DNA from: Clostridia bacterium | Lineage (GTDB): Bacteria; Bacillota_A; Clostridia; Peptostreptococcales; Anaerovoracaceae | Assembly (NCBI GenBank): GCA_024403175.1 | Contig: JAKSSI010000035.1 | Coordinates: 1 to 9,936 of the forward strand | Reading direction: 5' to 3' | DNA length: 9,936 nucleotides | Shown: one piece after another, positions 1 through 6,478 of the stretch | How the letters are laid out: every line of letters starts with the position of its first letter | Position numbering within the stretch: the first letter of the stretch is position 1 | Notes under the pieces: generated by a model | Database searches by the model: none | Seen by the model: only the letters and a program-made list of their open reading frames with translations | What the model was told of the DNA's origin: nothing | Translations under genes and position numbers: made by a program

Positions 1-434
1 ATATTAATGACTGGAAAGTAACACTTTCAATGTCTGATGATATGACAGTGACAGAGTACTGGAATTGTGAATTTGAAAAAAACACTGTTGTGCCTGTTTC
101 ATACAACTCCGCTCTTCCTGCAAAGGAAACTGGAAAGAAGACTGTTTGGACAATTAACGGCAAGGACTATGAAGTTGCTGCTCATAATGTAAATGCTTGT
201 ACAGTAGCTGCTCTTGGTATGAGAAATGAATTTGCAGGTATCGAAAAGAGAGGAGATCTTGTAGAAGGCAAGAACCCAACAGATGAAGATATTGCAAAGG
301 CAATGAAGGCATATAAGACTTCTGACACTAACCTTGATCACTATCCAAAGAACTATTGCAATAAGTGCCAAATTTATTGCCCAATCGGAAATAGAGATAA
401 GATTTTCAAAGAAACAGGTCTCTCCAAACTGTAA
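1..434 (+). CDS. C-terminal part of a putative Fe-S protein (5' end outside window)
   Basis: The reading frame is open from the first bases (codons begin at position 3) to TAA at 432-434, so this is the 3' end of a longer gene. The ATG at 30 has no ribosome-binding site and is probably internal. About 144 residues are visible. The only clear motif is near the C-terminus: CNKCQIYCP (cysteine codons at 357, 366 and 378), a CxxCxxxCP pattern typical of [4Fe-4S] ligation. Two more cysteines lie upstream, in YWNC and NACTV; either could be a fourth ligand. No signal peptide or membrane segment is visible in this part. The C-terminal CxxCxxxCP resembles the cluster region of epoxyqueuosine-reductase-like or reductive-dehalogenase-like proteins, but the rest is not recognised, so no function is assigned. 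A terminator follows directly, making this the last gene of its transcript. Confidence 0.6.
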   Translation, partial: INDWKVTLSMSDDMTVTEYWNCEFEKNTVVPVSYNSALPAKETGKKTVWTINGKDYEVAAHNVNACTVAALGMRNEFAGIEKRGDLVEGKNPTDEDIAKAMKAYKTSDTNLDHYPKNYCNKCQIYCPIGNRDKIFKETGLSKL

Positions 435-468
435 TCTTAAAGCATAAGATTATAATTTTCTTTATATT

Positions 469-503
469 AAAACTATCTTCCATATGGGAGATAGTTTTAT
501 TTT
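469..503 (+). terminator. Rho-independent terminator after the first gene
   Basis: Arms 469-481 (AAAACTATCTTCC) and 486-498 (GGGAGATAGTTTT) pair over 13 positions with one T-G wobble. The loop is ATAT, and the T-rich tail runs to 503. The A-rich left flank means it may also work on the opposite strand. A weaker hairpin (432-439 with 445-452, TAATCTTA/TAAGATTA) starts on the stop codon of the preceding gene. Confidence 0.85.
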
Positions 504-504
504 A

Positions 505-513
505 TGATATAAT
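505..513 (+). promoter_or_regulatory. Candidate extended -10 promoter for the siroheme protein / tsaC unit
   Basis: TGATATAAT gives a perfect -10 hexamer (508-513) with an extended TGn element. No good -35 is found: the 17-18 bp position falls inside the terminator hairpin and reads TGGGAG or ATGGGA. Transcription would begin near 520, leaving a leader of about 55 bases before the ATG at 577. It fits as the first promoter after the upstream terminator. Confidence 0.45.
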
Positions 514-576
514 AAATGCTATCTATGAACTAAGCACTATTTGTATAGTAATTGTGAAATTAGCGAGGTAAAAATC

Positions 577-1308
577 ATGGCACAGCTCACAAAAGACGAT
601 ATTAAAAGAGTAAAAGGCCTTGGCGCTTTACAAGACAAGAGATTCGAAGATGTTTTTAACATCCGAGTTATTACAGGCTACGGAAAAGTAACTTCTGAAA
701 AGGCAAGAGTTGTTGCTGAAGCTGCTGAAAAATTCGGCTCTGGCGAAGTAGCTCTTACTACAAGACAGACATTCGAAATTCAAGGTGTTAAGTACGAAAA
801 TATTGAACCACTTATTGCATTCCTTGGCGAACACGGAATGGTTACAGGCGGAACAGGAAACAAGGTTCGCCCTGTAGTAAGCTGCAAGGGAACAACTTGC
901 ATATTTGGCCTTATTGATACTTACAGTCTTGCTTCTAAGATTCATGAAAGATTCTATATTGGTAAGCACGGCGAAGAACTTCCAAAGAAGTTTAAGATTG
1001 GTGTAGGCGGTTGTCCAAATAACTGCATTAAGCCAAACCTTAATGATATGGGTATTAGAGGCGCTGTAGTTCCAAAGGACGTAAATCCATCAGGTAGAGG
1101 ATATCTTGTATATCTTGGCGGACACTGGGGAAAGACTGGCGGAGCAGGCACAGAACTTTCTAAGCTTTGCTACACAGAAGATGAAGTATTAGAACTTATC
1201 GAAAAGGTAATCAACTTCTACAAGGCTAATGGCCAGCCAGGAGAAAGACTCTTCAAGGTTATTGAAAGACTTGGTATTGAAGAAGTTGAAAAAGCTCTTT
1301 TCGCATAA
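577..1308 (+). CDS. Short siroheme/[4Fe-4S] nitrite/sulfite reductase-like protein
   Basis: A 243-residue protein with the single catalytic half-module of the nitrite/sulfite reductase family. Residues about 10-75 look like the ferredoxin-like half-domain (ITGYGKVTSEKARVVAE ... LTTRQTFEI). The core follows with paired cysteines: C103 and C108 (SCKGTTC), then C146 and C150 (GGCPNNC). In this family these bind a [4Fe-4S] cluster, and the last cysteine bridges it to siroheme. Canonical enzymes have two half-domain repeats and are much longer; this resembles the small dissimilatory-sulfite-reductase-like proteins of anaerobes. The first cysteine pair is Cx4C rather than the usual Cx5C. The ATG at 577 is chosen because GAGGT lies 8 bases upstream; the in-frame TTG at 541 has no such site. 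The protein has no signal peptide and is presumably cytoplasmic. It is followed after 18 bases by tsaC. Substrate (sulfite, nitrite or other) is not determinable. Confidence 0.85.
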   Translation: MAQLTKDDIKRVKGLGALQDKRFEDVFNIRVITGYGKVTSEKARVVAEAAEKFGSGEVALTTRQTFEIQGVKYENIEPLIAFLGEHGMVTGGTGNKVRPVVSCKGTTCIFGLIDTYSLASKIHERFYIGKHGEELPKKFKIGVGGCPNNCIKPNLNDMGIRGAVVPKDVNPSGRGYLVYLGGHWGKTGGAGTELSKLCYTEDEVLELIEKVINFYKANGQPGERLFKVIERLGIEEVEKALFA

Positions 1309-1326
1309 TAAATAATTGACCGGACA

Positions 1327-2355
1327 TTGAACACAGTACTCTTTAGAACAAGTGAAAACGATATCAGGGCCGCAGCAGCCGTTTTGGCTGATGGCGGCCT
1401 TGTTGCATTTCCAACAGAGACTGTTTATGGTCTTGGTGCAGATGCGTTTTGCCCTACAGCCGCACAGAAAGCTTATGCAGCAAAAGGTAGACCATCCGAT
1501 AATCCTTTAATTGTGCACATAGCGCATTTAGAAGATTTAAAAAGGCTTTGCCCAAAAGAGGTGGCAGAGCTTCCGATGATTAAAAAGCTTGCCGACACAT
1601 TCTGGCCAGGTCCTCTTACAGTAGTACTTCCAAAGCTTGATTGCGTACCAAAAGAAACTACTGGTGGACTTGATACAGTTGCAGTAAGAATGCCAAAAGA
1701 TGAAGCCACTTTAAAGCTCATAGAATATTCCGGCACTTTGGTATCTGGCCCTTCTGCAAATAAATCTGGAGGCCCATCTCCAACAAGTTGGCAGCATGTT
1801 CAAAAAGATTTAGACGGCAAGATAGAAGGCATACTGTGCGGAAATCCTTGCGACGGTGGAATAGAATCTACAGTGCTAGATTTAACACCGCTTTGCGAAG
1901 GCAAGGAGAATCCAGTGCTCAGCATTTTAAGACCAGGTCTTATAACTCCAGAAATGATTTCTGCAGTAACAGGCCTTGAAGTTAGTTACGATGCGGCCTT
2001 ACTTGCAAAGCCTAAAACAGATGAAAAAGGAAACGCTACTTCAGATCCAAACTTTAAGCCTAAGGCTCCTGGAATGAAGTATAAACATTATTCTCCAAAT
2101 GCCGATGTTACTTTGGTTATTGGAGATGCAAAAGACAAAAGGGTCGAGGAACTATTTAAAGAAAAGACGCTTTGTGGAAAGGGCAAGATTCTTTGCCCAA
2201 GCATGCATAGCTTCTATGGTGATTTAAGAGATGCCGACGAAGAAGGTTTAGATTTCATAATAGCCGTTCTTCCAAAGGATGATTCTTCTTTGGCTTTTTC
2301 GCTTATGAACAGAGCAGTAAAAGCTGCAGGCTACAATATTATTGAACTAGATTAA
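1327..2355 (+). CDS. tsaC: L-threonylcarbamoyladenylate synthase, Sua5 type
   Basis: Makes threonylcarbamoyl-AMP from threonine, bicarbonate and ATP, the first step of the t6A modification at A37 of ANN-decoding tRNAs; the product is passed to TsaD/TsaB/TsaE in the cytoplasm. The 342-residue length matches the two-domain Sua5/YwlC form rather than the short TsaC. The YrdC-like domain is clear: PTETVYGLGADA at 29-40, KGRPSDNPL at 53-61, SGPSANKSG at 140-148 and IESTV at 179-183. The linker PGMKYKHYSP (248-257) is the Sua5 signature that closes over the active site, and the Sua5 domain fills the C-terminus. The start is TTG at 1327, with an in-frame stop at 1309 just upstream and no convincing Shine-Dalgarno site. 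Translation may depend on the upstream gene, whose stop is 18 bases away. A terminator follows. Confidence 0.96.
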   Translation: MNTVLFRTSENDIRAAAAVLADGGLVAFPTETVYGLGADAFCPTAAQKAYAAKGRPSDNPLIVHIAHLEDLKRLCPKEVAELPMIKKLADTFWPGPLTVVLPKLDCVPKETTGGLDTVAVRMPKDEATLKLIEYSGTLVSGPSANKSGGPSPTSWQHVQKDLDGKIEGILCGNPCDGGIESTVLDLTPLCEGKENPVLSILRPGLITPEMISAVTGLEVSYDAALLAKPKTDEKGNATSDPNFKPKAPGMKYKHYSPNADVTLVIGDAKDKRVEELFKEKTLCGKGKILCPSMHSFYGDLRDADEEGLDFIIAVLPKDDSSLAFSLMNRAVKAAGYNIIELD

Positions 2356-2370
2356 GAAAAAGAGAAAATG

Positions 2371-2402
2371 AAAAATCCCTCTTGAAACAAGAGAGATTTT
2401 TA
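2371..2402. terminator. Bidirectional terminator between convergent tsaC and marR
   Basis: Arms 2371-2384 and 2388-2401 pair at 13 of 14 positions (one C-A mismatch, 2378/2394) around an AAA loop. Five A at the left and five T at the right give a U-run in either direction, fitting the convergent gene order. Confidence 0.8.
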
Positions 2403-2424
2403 CGAAAGTATTAATTAACGTTTT

Positions 2425-2862
2425 TTATTTTTCAGATGGAACCTTAAGGAAAATTCTCTTTGAATTGTCGTGAACTAACTTAAGCATTCTCTGGAATTCA
2501 TCTCTTTCTTCTGGGCTTAATCCTTCAAGGATGTCATCTTCCAGACGCTTGAAAAGTGCGATAACCTGTGCAGACTTTTCTTTACCAAGAACTGTAAGGA
2601 AAATGTGATAAGTTCTTCTATCGCCATCTTCTCTCTTTCTTTCGATGTAACCGGCTTTTTCCATTCCATCAAGAATTGGAGTAAGAGTAGAAGCTTCAAG
2701 TCCGCAACCTCTAGCGATATCGCTCTGGCTGCAACCATCATGTTCGATGAGGTAGTCTAATACCTTTGGCTGACCGGAGCTTACACCAATGTGCTTTGCT
2801 CTACGACCGATTGTCTTAGAAATAAATGAAAATGTTGTTAAAATGTATTGTCTAATATCCAT
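2425..2862 (-). CDS. MarR-family transcriptional regulator
   Basis: A 145-residue winged-helix repressor or activator that would bind DNA as a dimer and respond to a small ligand. The helix-turn-helix is at about residues 45-72 (SQSDIARGCGLEASTLTPILDGMEKAGYI has the classic layout). The wing carries REDGDRRTYHIFLT at 78-91, matching the MarR DxRxxxxxLT signature. The N- and C-terminal helices would form the dimer interface. The start is set at 2862 because CGGAGG lies just upstream. A longer in-frame start at 2898 would include this ribosome-binding site as coding sequence and would lie upstream of the predicted transcription start. It is divergent from the N-acetyltransferase gene with about 137 bases between starts, so that gene and its downstream neighbours are the natural regulatory targets. 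The ligand is unknown; phenolic or aromatic compounds are common for the family. Confidence 0.93.
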   Translation of the reverse strand: MDIRQYILTTFSFISKTIGRRAKHIGVSSGQPKVLDYLIEHDGCSQSDIARGCGLEASTLTPILDGMEKAGYIERKREDGDRRTYHIFLTVLGKEKSAQVIALFKRLEDDILEGLSPEERDEFQRMLKLVHDNSKRIFLKVPSEK

Positions 2863-2873
2863 TTTAAAATAAT

Positions 2874-2879
2874 CCTCCG
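2874..2879 (-). promoter_or_regulatory. Ribosome-binding site deciding the marR start
   Basis: Reads CGGAGG on the minus strand, 11 bases before the ATG at 2862. It lies inside the longer open frame that begins at 2898, so it argues for the shorter protein. Confidence 0.75.
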
Positions 2880-2888
2880 TTAAAGGAA

Positions 2889-2917
2889 ATGTTAGCATTC
2901 AAACAATGTGTAGTCAA
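2889..2917 (-). promoter_or_regulatory. Promoter of marR
   Basis: On the minus strand TTGACT (2912-2917) and TAACAT (2889-2894) are separated by exactly 17 bases, with an extended TG one base before the -10. Transcription would start near 2882, about 20 bases before the start codon. The imperfect palindrome CATTCAAACAATG (2896-2908) lies in the spacer and could be an autoregulatory site. Confidence 0.6.
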
Positions 2918-2935
2918 GAATTATTTCCTAAAAAA

Positions 2936-2979
2936 TTGAGGATAAATTTTGAATAAAGTGTAAAACTATTAGAGTTTAA
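2936..2979 (+). promoter_or_regulatory. Candidate promoter and MarR operator for the N-acetyltransferase
   Basis: TTGAGG (2936-2941), 17 bases, then TGTAAA (2959-2964) is a weak promoter match (4/6 and 4/6). It overlaps the inverted repeat AAACT-ATTAG-AGTTT (2963-2977), whose size and position suit a MarR dimer site that would block RNA polymerase. Both calls are inference from position and symmetry. Confidence 0.35.
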
Positions 2980-2999
2980 AGGAATAAAAGGAGACAAAT

Positions 3000-3797
3000 A
3001 TGTACGAAGATCATTATTTTTCGCTTACTAAGGAAGAACTTTCCCAGTATTTTAATCGAATTGGTCTAATTTACGACCCATCCGAAAAGCCTTCTAGAGC
3101 CTATCTTGAAACTATTGTAAGAGCACAGCTTAGACACATTCCTTTTGATGATGCAGACGTTTGGTCAAAGGGAGTTGTTCCATCTCTTGCAATTCCAGAT
3201 CTTTTCAATAAGATTGTTACAAATAAGCGCGGCGGATATTGCTATGAACTTAATAGCCTTTTCTGCAGATTATTAAAGTCTCTTGGATTTGATTCCTACC
3301 TTGTAATTATTCATCTCCATAGACCAGACATTGCATTTAATGCACCTGCACACTGCGGCGTAATTACAAAAATAGATGGCGAAAAGTTATTTGCAGATGT
3401 TGGATACGGTGGTCCTGTTCCAGATGGCGCAGTAGCTTTCGGCGGTCAGGTAGAAAACGGCTATATGCAGACAATGGATGGTGTTTATACTGTAGTTGGC
3501 TTTACGCAGCCTGATGGCACATTCTGCCCTAAGTTTAAGTTTAAGGATATGCCATGCGACCCAGTAGAACTTATTCCTCTTAACTTCCATACATCTCAAA
3601 AACCAGATGCAATATTTAGACGTCAGCTTGAACTTAACCTCCGCTATGATGATGGTTTTGCTGAAGTTCATGGTAAAAAGTTTAAGTACAAGCATAATGG
3701 TGAGGCTTATGAAAAGGAATTTGCAAATGCAGAGGAAGCAAAAGAAACCGCTGCAAAGATTTTCGGAATTCCAGATTTACCAATTAGAGATTTTTAA
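3000..3797 (+). CDS. nat: Arylamine N-acetyltransferase
   Basis: A 265-residue cytoplasmic enzyme of the NAT family. It transfers an acyl group, usually acetyl from acetyl-CoA, to arylamines, hydrazines or related amines. The catalytic triad is visible: Cys81 in RGGYCYELN, His118 in APAHCGV and Asp133 in DVGYGGP. The spacing of 37 and 15 residues closely matches Cys69-His107-Asp122 of the Salmonella enzyme. The N-terminal helical part (1-75) includes the typical IPFDD segment at 47-51, and the length is normal for bacterial NATs. The start at 3000 has a good AAAAGGAG site 6 bases upstream. The next gene begins 31 bases after the stop with no promoter between, so the two are likely cotranscribed. 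Divergence from a MarR gene suggests induction by a ligand. Some NAT relatives act on other acyl-CoAs or in biosynthesis, so the true acceptor is not known. Confidence 0.93.
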   Translation: MYEDHYFSLTKEELSQYFNRIGLIYDPSEKPSRAYLETIVRAQLRHIPFDDADVWSKGVVPSLAIPDLFNKIVTNKRGGYCYELNSLFCRLLKSLGFDSYLVIIHLHRPDIAFNAPAHCGVITKIDGEKLFADVGYGGPVPDGAVAFGGQVENGYMQTMDGVYTVVGFTQPDGTFCPKFKFKDMPCDPVELIPLNFHTSQKPDAIFRRQLELNLRYDDGFAEVHGKKFKYKHNGEAYEKEFANAEEAKETAAKIFGIPDLPIRDF

Positions 3798-3828
3798 TAC
3801 AAATATCAATACAAAGACCCAATAACAT

Positions 3829-6027
3829 ATGAAATACGAAGAAGCAAAAAAAATAGCAGAGGCAAATGGCGAAGAACTGGTTAGACAGTATTGCCCTATG
3901 TGCGGCCCAAAGGAAAACTGCCGTATTTATGCATTTCTTAAAGATGGAAAGATTACAAGAATTGCAGGTATGACAGAAGCTTCTAAAAACCGTGGTGCAC
4001 GTTGCGCAGAAGGACTGGCTGCACCCGAATGGCAGTATTCACCAGATAGAATTAAGAACCCACTTTTAAGAGTTGGTGAAAAAGGAGAAGGCAAGTTTAA
4101 GGAAATTTCCTGGGACGAAGCTATTCAGATTACTGCAGATAAGTTAAGAGAACAGAAAGAAAAATATGGCCCTGAAACACTGGCAATTCTTTCTCCTGGT
4201 GCAAGAAGCTACAAGGAAATTTCTTTAAGATTCCTTGCAGTGCACGGAAGCCCTAACCATTCACATTCGGGCATTTGTGCTATGCAGAATGCATTCTCTT
4301 ATTGCTATACCCTTGGCGAACAGCCAAAATCAGATTTTGAACATGCAGATCTTGTTATCTACTGGGGTAGGCAGCCGGTACTTTCAGGCCCTTCCACAGA
4401 AAGAGGCAGAAGCATTATCGGTGCTAAGAATAGAAAGGCAAAGATTGCCTGCGTAAAACCAAGTAAAGAACAAGACGTTGCTTGGGCTGATATTTGGGTG
4501 CCTATTCGTCCTGGTACAGATGCTGCACTTGCACTTGCAATGTTGCATGTAATTACAAAAGAAGATTTAATAGACCACGAGTTTGTTGAAAAATGGTGCT
4601 ACGGCTACGACAAGCTTGCAGAACATGTTAAACAGTATAGTCCTGAATGGGCTGAAAATATAACTGGTGTTAGTGCTCAGCAAATCATCGATTTTGCAAG
4701 ACTTTATGCCACAACACCAAAGGCTTGCATTGAAACTGGTAACGGCCTTGAACACTCCGCATCTGCATCAAGTACAGTAAGAAGCATTGCTTCTTTAATG
4801 GCTATTACAGGCCACTTAGATAGAGAAGGCGGAAACCTCTTTGGCCCTCCAGGCGGAATCAAGCCAAAGAATATAATGCGCTTTGATTTATACACAGATG
4901 AACTGGTTGATAAGCTTGTTGCACCTGAAATGCCAAAGCCATTTATGCCTTTCAAAGAAGGCCCAGCTTCTTCTTATGCTAGAACATTAGATGCAGTACT
5001 TACAGGAAAACCATACAAGCCAAGAACAATTATTGCGCTTGGTACTCAGCCTCTGGTTTCTACTCGTGGTACAGCAAGAACTATAGAAGCTCTTAAGGCT
5101 GTAGACTTCTTTATTACAGTAGATGTAATGAAGATGGCTGAATGGGATTATGCAGATCTTATTCTTCCTACTGCTACACATTTCGAAGCAGAAATGCCTT
5201 TCGGAATAGATGGTAATACATTGGTTTATCGTCCGGGCTGTATAGAGCCTCTTGGAGATTACAAAACAATTTATCACTTCTTTATTGAAGTGGCAGATAA
5301 GCTTGGTTATGGCGACGATTTCTGGCACGGCAGTTTCGATGAATTCGAAAACTTCCGTTTAGAGCCATTCGGTATAACTGTTGATGAACTCAGAAAACAT
5401 CCTGAAGGCATTGCAGTTGAAAACGAAAAGAAGCCAAAGAAGTTTGAAAAGTACGAAAAGACTTTCAACTCTAAGCGTCCGGGTCCTAAGGGCTTGCCAT
5501 TCCTTGCTCAGGGAAAAGTTGCTTTATACAATACAACTTTTGAAGAAGCAGGTTATGAACCTCTTCCAACATATAGAGAACCAGAACTTTCACTCACAAA
5601 TGCTACTGAAGAAGAATTAAAGAAGTATCCATTGCTTCTTTCCGACTATCATACATCCAGAGCATATTCTGCAAGCTGGCTTAGAAATATTCCTTCCTTA
5701 AGACAGATTCAGCCAGAACCTGTTGTGGAAATTCATCCAAGTCAGGCAGAAAAGCGCGGTATTAAAACTGGTGATAAGGTTAAGGTTGAAGGCAAGCACG
5801 GTTATTTAATCGTAAAGGCTGAAGTAACTGAAATTGTTCGCCCGGATACAGTTATGATTCTTCACGGCTGGTGGCAGGGTTGCTCTGAACTGGGCATAGA
5901 AGATTTACCTATGCTTGATGGCGGCGCAAATGTTAACCACATTTACGACATTTCAGAAAAATCTTACGACCCACTTGTAACTGCAAACAGCAGCCAGGCC
6001 TTAGTGGAGGTGACAAAAATTGAGTAA
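3829..6027 (+). CDS. Molybdopterin-dependent oxidoreductase, catalytic subunit (DMSO reductase superfamily)
   Basis: A 732-residue bis-molybdopterin-guanine-dinucleotide enzyme. The N-terminal [4Fe-4S] domain has C22, C25, C31 and C59 (CPMCGPKENC, then RCAEG). The spacing is CxxCx5C rather than the common CxxCx3C. The molybdopterin domain follows (SWDEAI at 94-99, conserved SPDRIKNPL upstream). Cys150 in NHSHSGICAMQ is in the position of the metal-ligating residue, so a Cys-ligated Mo or W site is expected. The C-terminal dinucleotide-binding domain is at about 610-730 (YPLLLSDYHTSRAYS ... VEIHPSQAEKRGIKTGDKVKV). No twin-arginine signal is present, so the enzyme is cytoplasmic. The ATG at 3829 lacks an obvious Shine-Dalgarno site; an in-frame stop at 3823 excludes an earlier start. 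The stop overlaps the ferredoxin subunit by 8 bases. Relatives include polysulfide/thiosulfate reductases, formate dehydrogenases and non-redox hydratases or hydroxytransferases; the substrate cannot be chosen. Confidence 0.92.
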   Translation: MKYEEAKKIAEANGEELVRQYCPMCGPKENCRIYAFLKDGKITRIAGMTEASKNRGARCAEGLAAPEWQYSPDRIKNPLLRVGEKGEGKFKEISWDEAIQITADKLREQKEKYGPETLAILSPGARSYKEISLRFLAVHGSPNHSHSGICAMQNAFSYCYTLGEQPKSDFEHADLVIYWGRQPVLSGPSTERGRSIIGAKNRKAKIACVKPSKEQDVAWADIWVPIRPGTDAALALAMLHVITKEDLIDHEFVEKWCYGYDKLAEHVKQYSPEWAENITGVSAQQIIDFARLYATTPKACIETGNGLEHSASASSTVRSIASLMAITGHLDREGGNLFGPPGGIKPKNIMRFDLYTDELVDKLVAPEMPKPFMPFKEGPASSYARTLDAVLTGKPYKPRTIIALGTQPLVSTRGTARTIEALKAVDFFITVDVMKMAEWDYADLILPTATHFEAEMPFGIDGNTLVYRPGCIEPLGDYKTIYHFFIEVADKLGYGDDFWHGSFDEFENFRLEPFGITVDELRKHPEGIAVENEKKPKKFEKYEKTFNSKRPGPKGLPFLAQGKVALYNTTFEEAGYEPLPTYREPELSLTNATEEELKKYPLLLSDYHTSRAYSASWLRNIPSLRQIQPEPVVEIHPSQAEKRGIKTGDKVKVEGKHGYLIVKAEVTEIVRPDTVMILHGWWQGCSELGIEDLPMLDGGANVNHIYDISEKSYDPLVTANSSQALVEVTKIE

Positions 6028-6478
6028 CTATCAATTTAAATTCAATAAGGATATGTGTTTCCAGTGCCATGCATGCGAAATGGCCTGCAAGCAGTGGAGA
6101 GGCACAAAGGATCCTATTAAATTCAGAAAAGTTATCGCTGTTGAAAAAGGTTGCTTTCCTGATGTAGATGTAAAATATATTTCTCGCTCTTGTATGCACT
6201 GCGCAAATCCTGCTTGTAAGGAAGCTTGTCCTGTTGATGCAATTACAAAGAGAGAAGATGGAATAGTAGTTGTGGATAAAAATGTTTGTGTGGGTTGCCA
6301 GGCATGTGCAGAGGCTTGTCCAATAAACATTCCGCAATTTGATGAATATGGAAAAATGGTTAAGTGCGATATGTGCGTAGACGTGCAGCCTCAGGAACAG
6401 CGCTTTCCTTGCGCACGCCACTGCCCAACAAAAGCACTTGGAGTAACGGATGGAAACGATTTCACAATTAATATCTAA
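6020..6478 (+). CDS. Four-cluster ferredoxin-like electron-transfer subunit (DmsB/NrfC/HycB-like)
   Basis: A 152-residue protein with sixteen cysteines in four ferredoxin motifs: C13/16/19/23, C58/61/66/70, C90/93/96/100 and C116/119/131/135. This is the pattern of the four-[4Fe-4S] beta subunit of DMSO-reductase-type enzymes, which wires electrons to or from the catalytic subunit. It is shorter than typical DmsB proteins (about 200 residues) and lacks a C-terminal extension. No NrfD/DmsC-type membrane anchor is encoded next to it, so a soluble two-subunit enzyme exchanging electrons with a free ferredoxin or another carrier is likely (inference). The start is TTG at 6020, 7 bases after a strong GGAGGTG (6006-6012); it overlaps the end of the catalytic-subunit gene, implying translational coupling. 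Its own 3' end overlaps tex by 29 bases. Confidence 0.9.
   Translation: MSNYQFKFNKDMCFQCHACEMACKQWRGTKDPIKFRKVIAVEKGCFPDVDVKYISRSCMHCANPACKEACPVDAITKREDGIVVVDKNVCVGCQACAEACPINIPQFDEYGKMVKCDMCVDVQPQEQRFPCARHCPTKALGVTDGNDFTINI

Noticed and set aside
432..452. TAATCTTA/TAAGATTA hairpin as the main terminator of the first gene.
   Set aside because: The stem is mostly A-T and overlaps the stop codon, where a terminating ribosome would sit. The 469-503 hairpin is much stronger.
541..576. TTG start at 541 for the siroheme protein.
   Set aside because: No ribosome-binding site before it; GAGGT and ATG at 577 give a better start and a family-like N-terminus.
2863..2898. Upstream start at 2898 for MarR.
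   Set aside because: The region contains the CGGAGG ribosome-binding site and lies at or upstream of the predicted transcription start.
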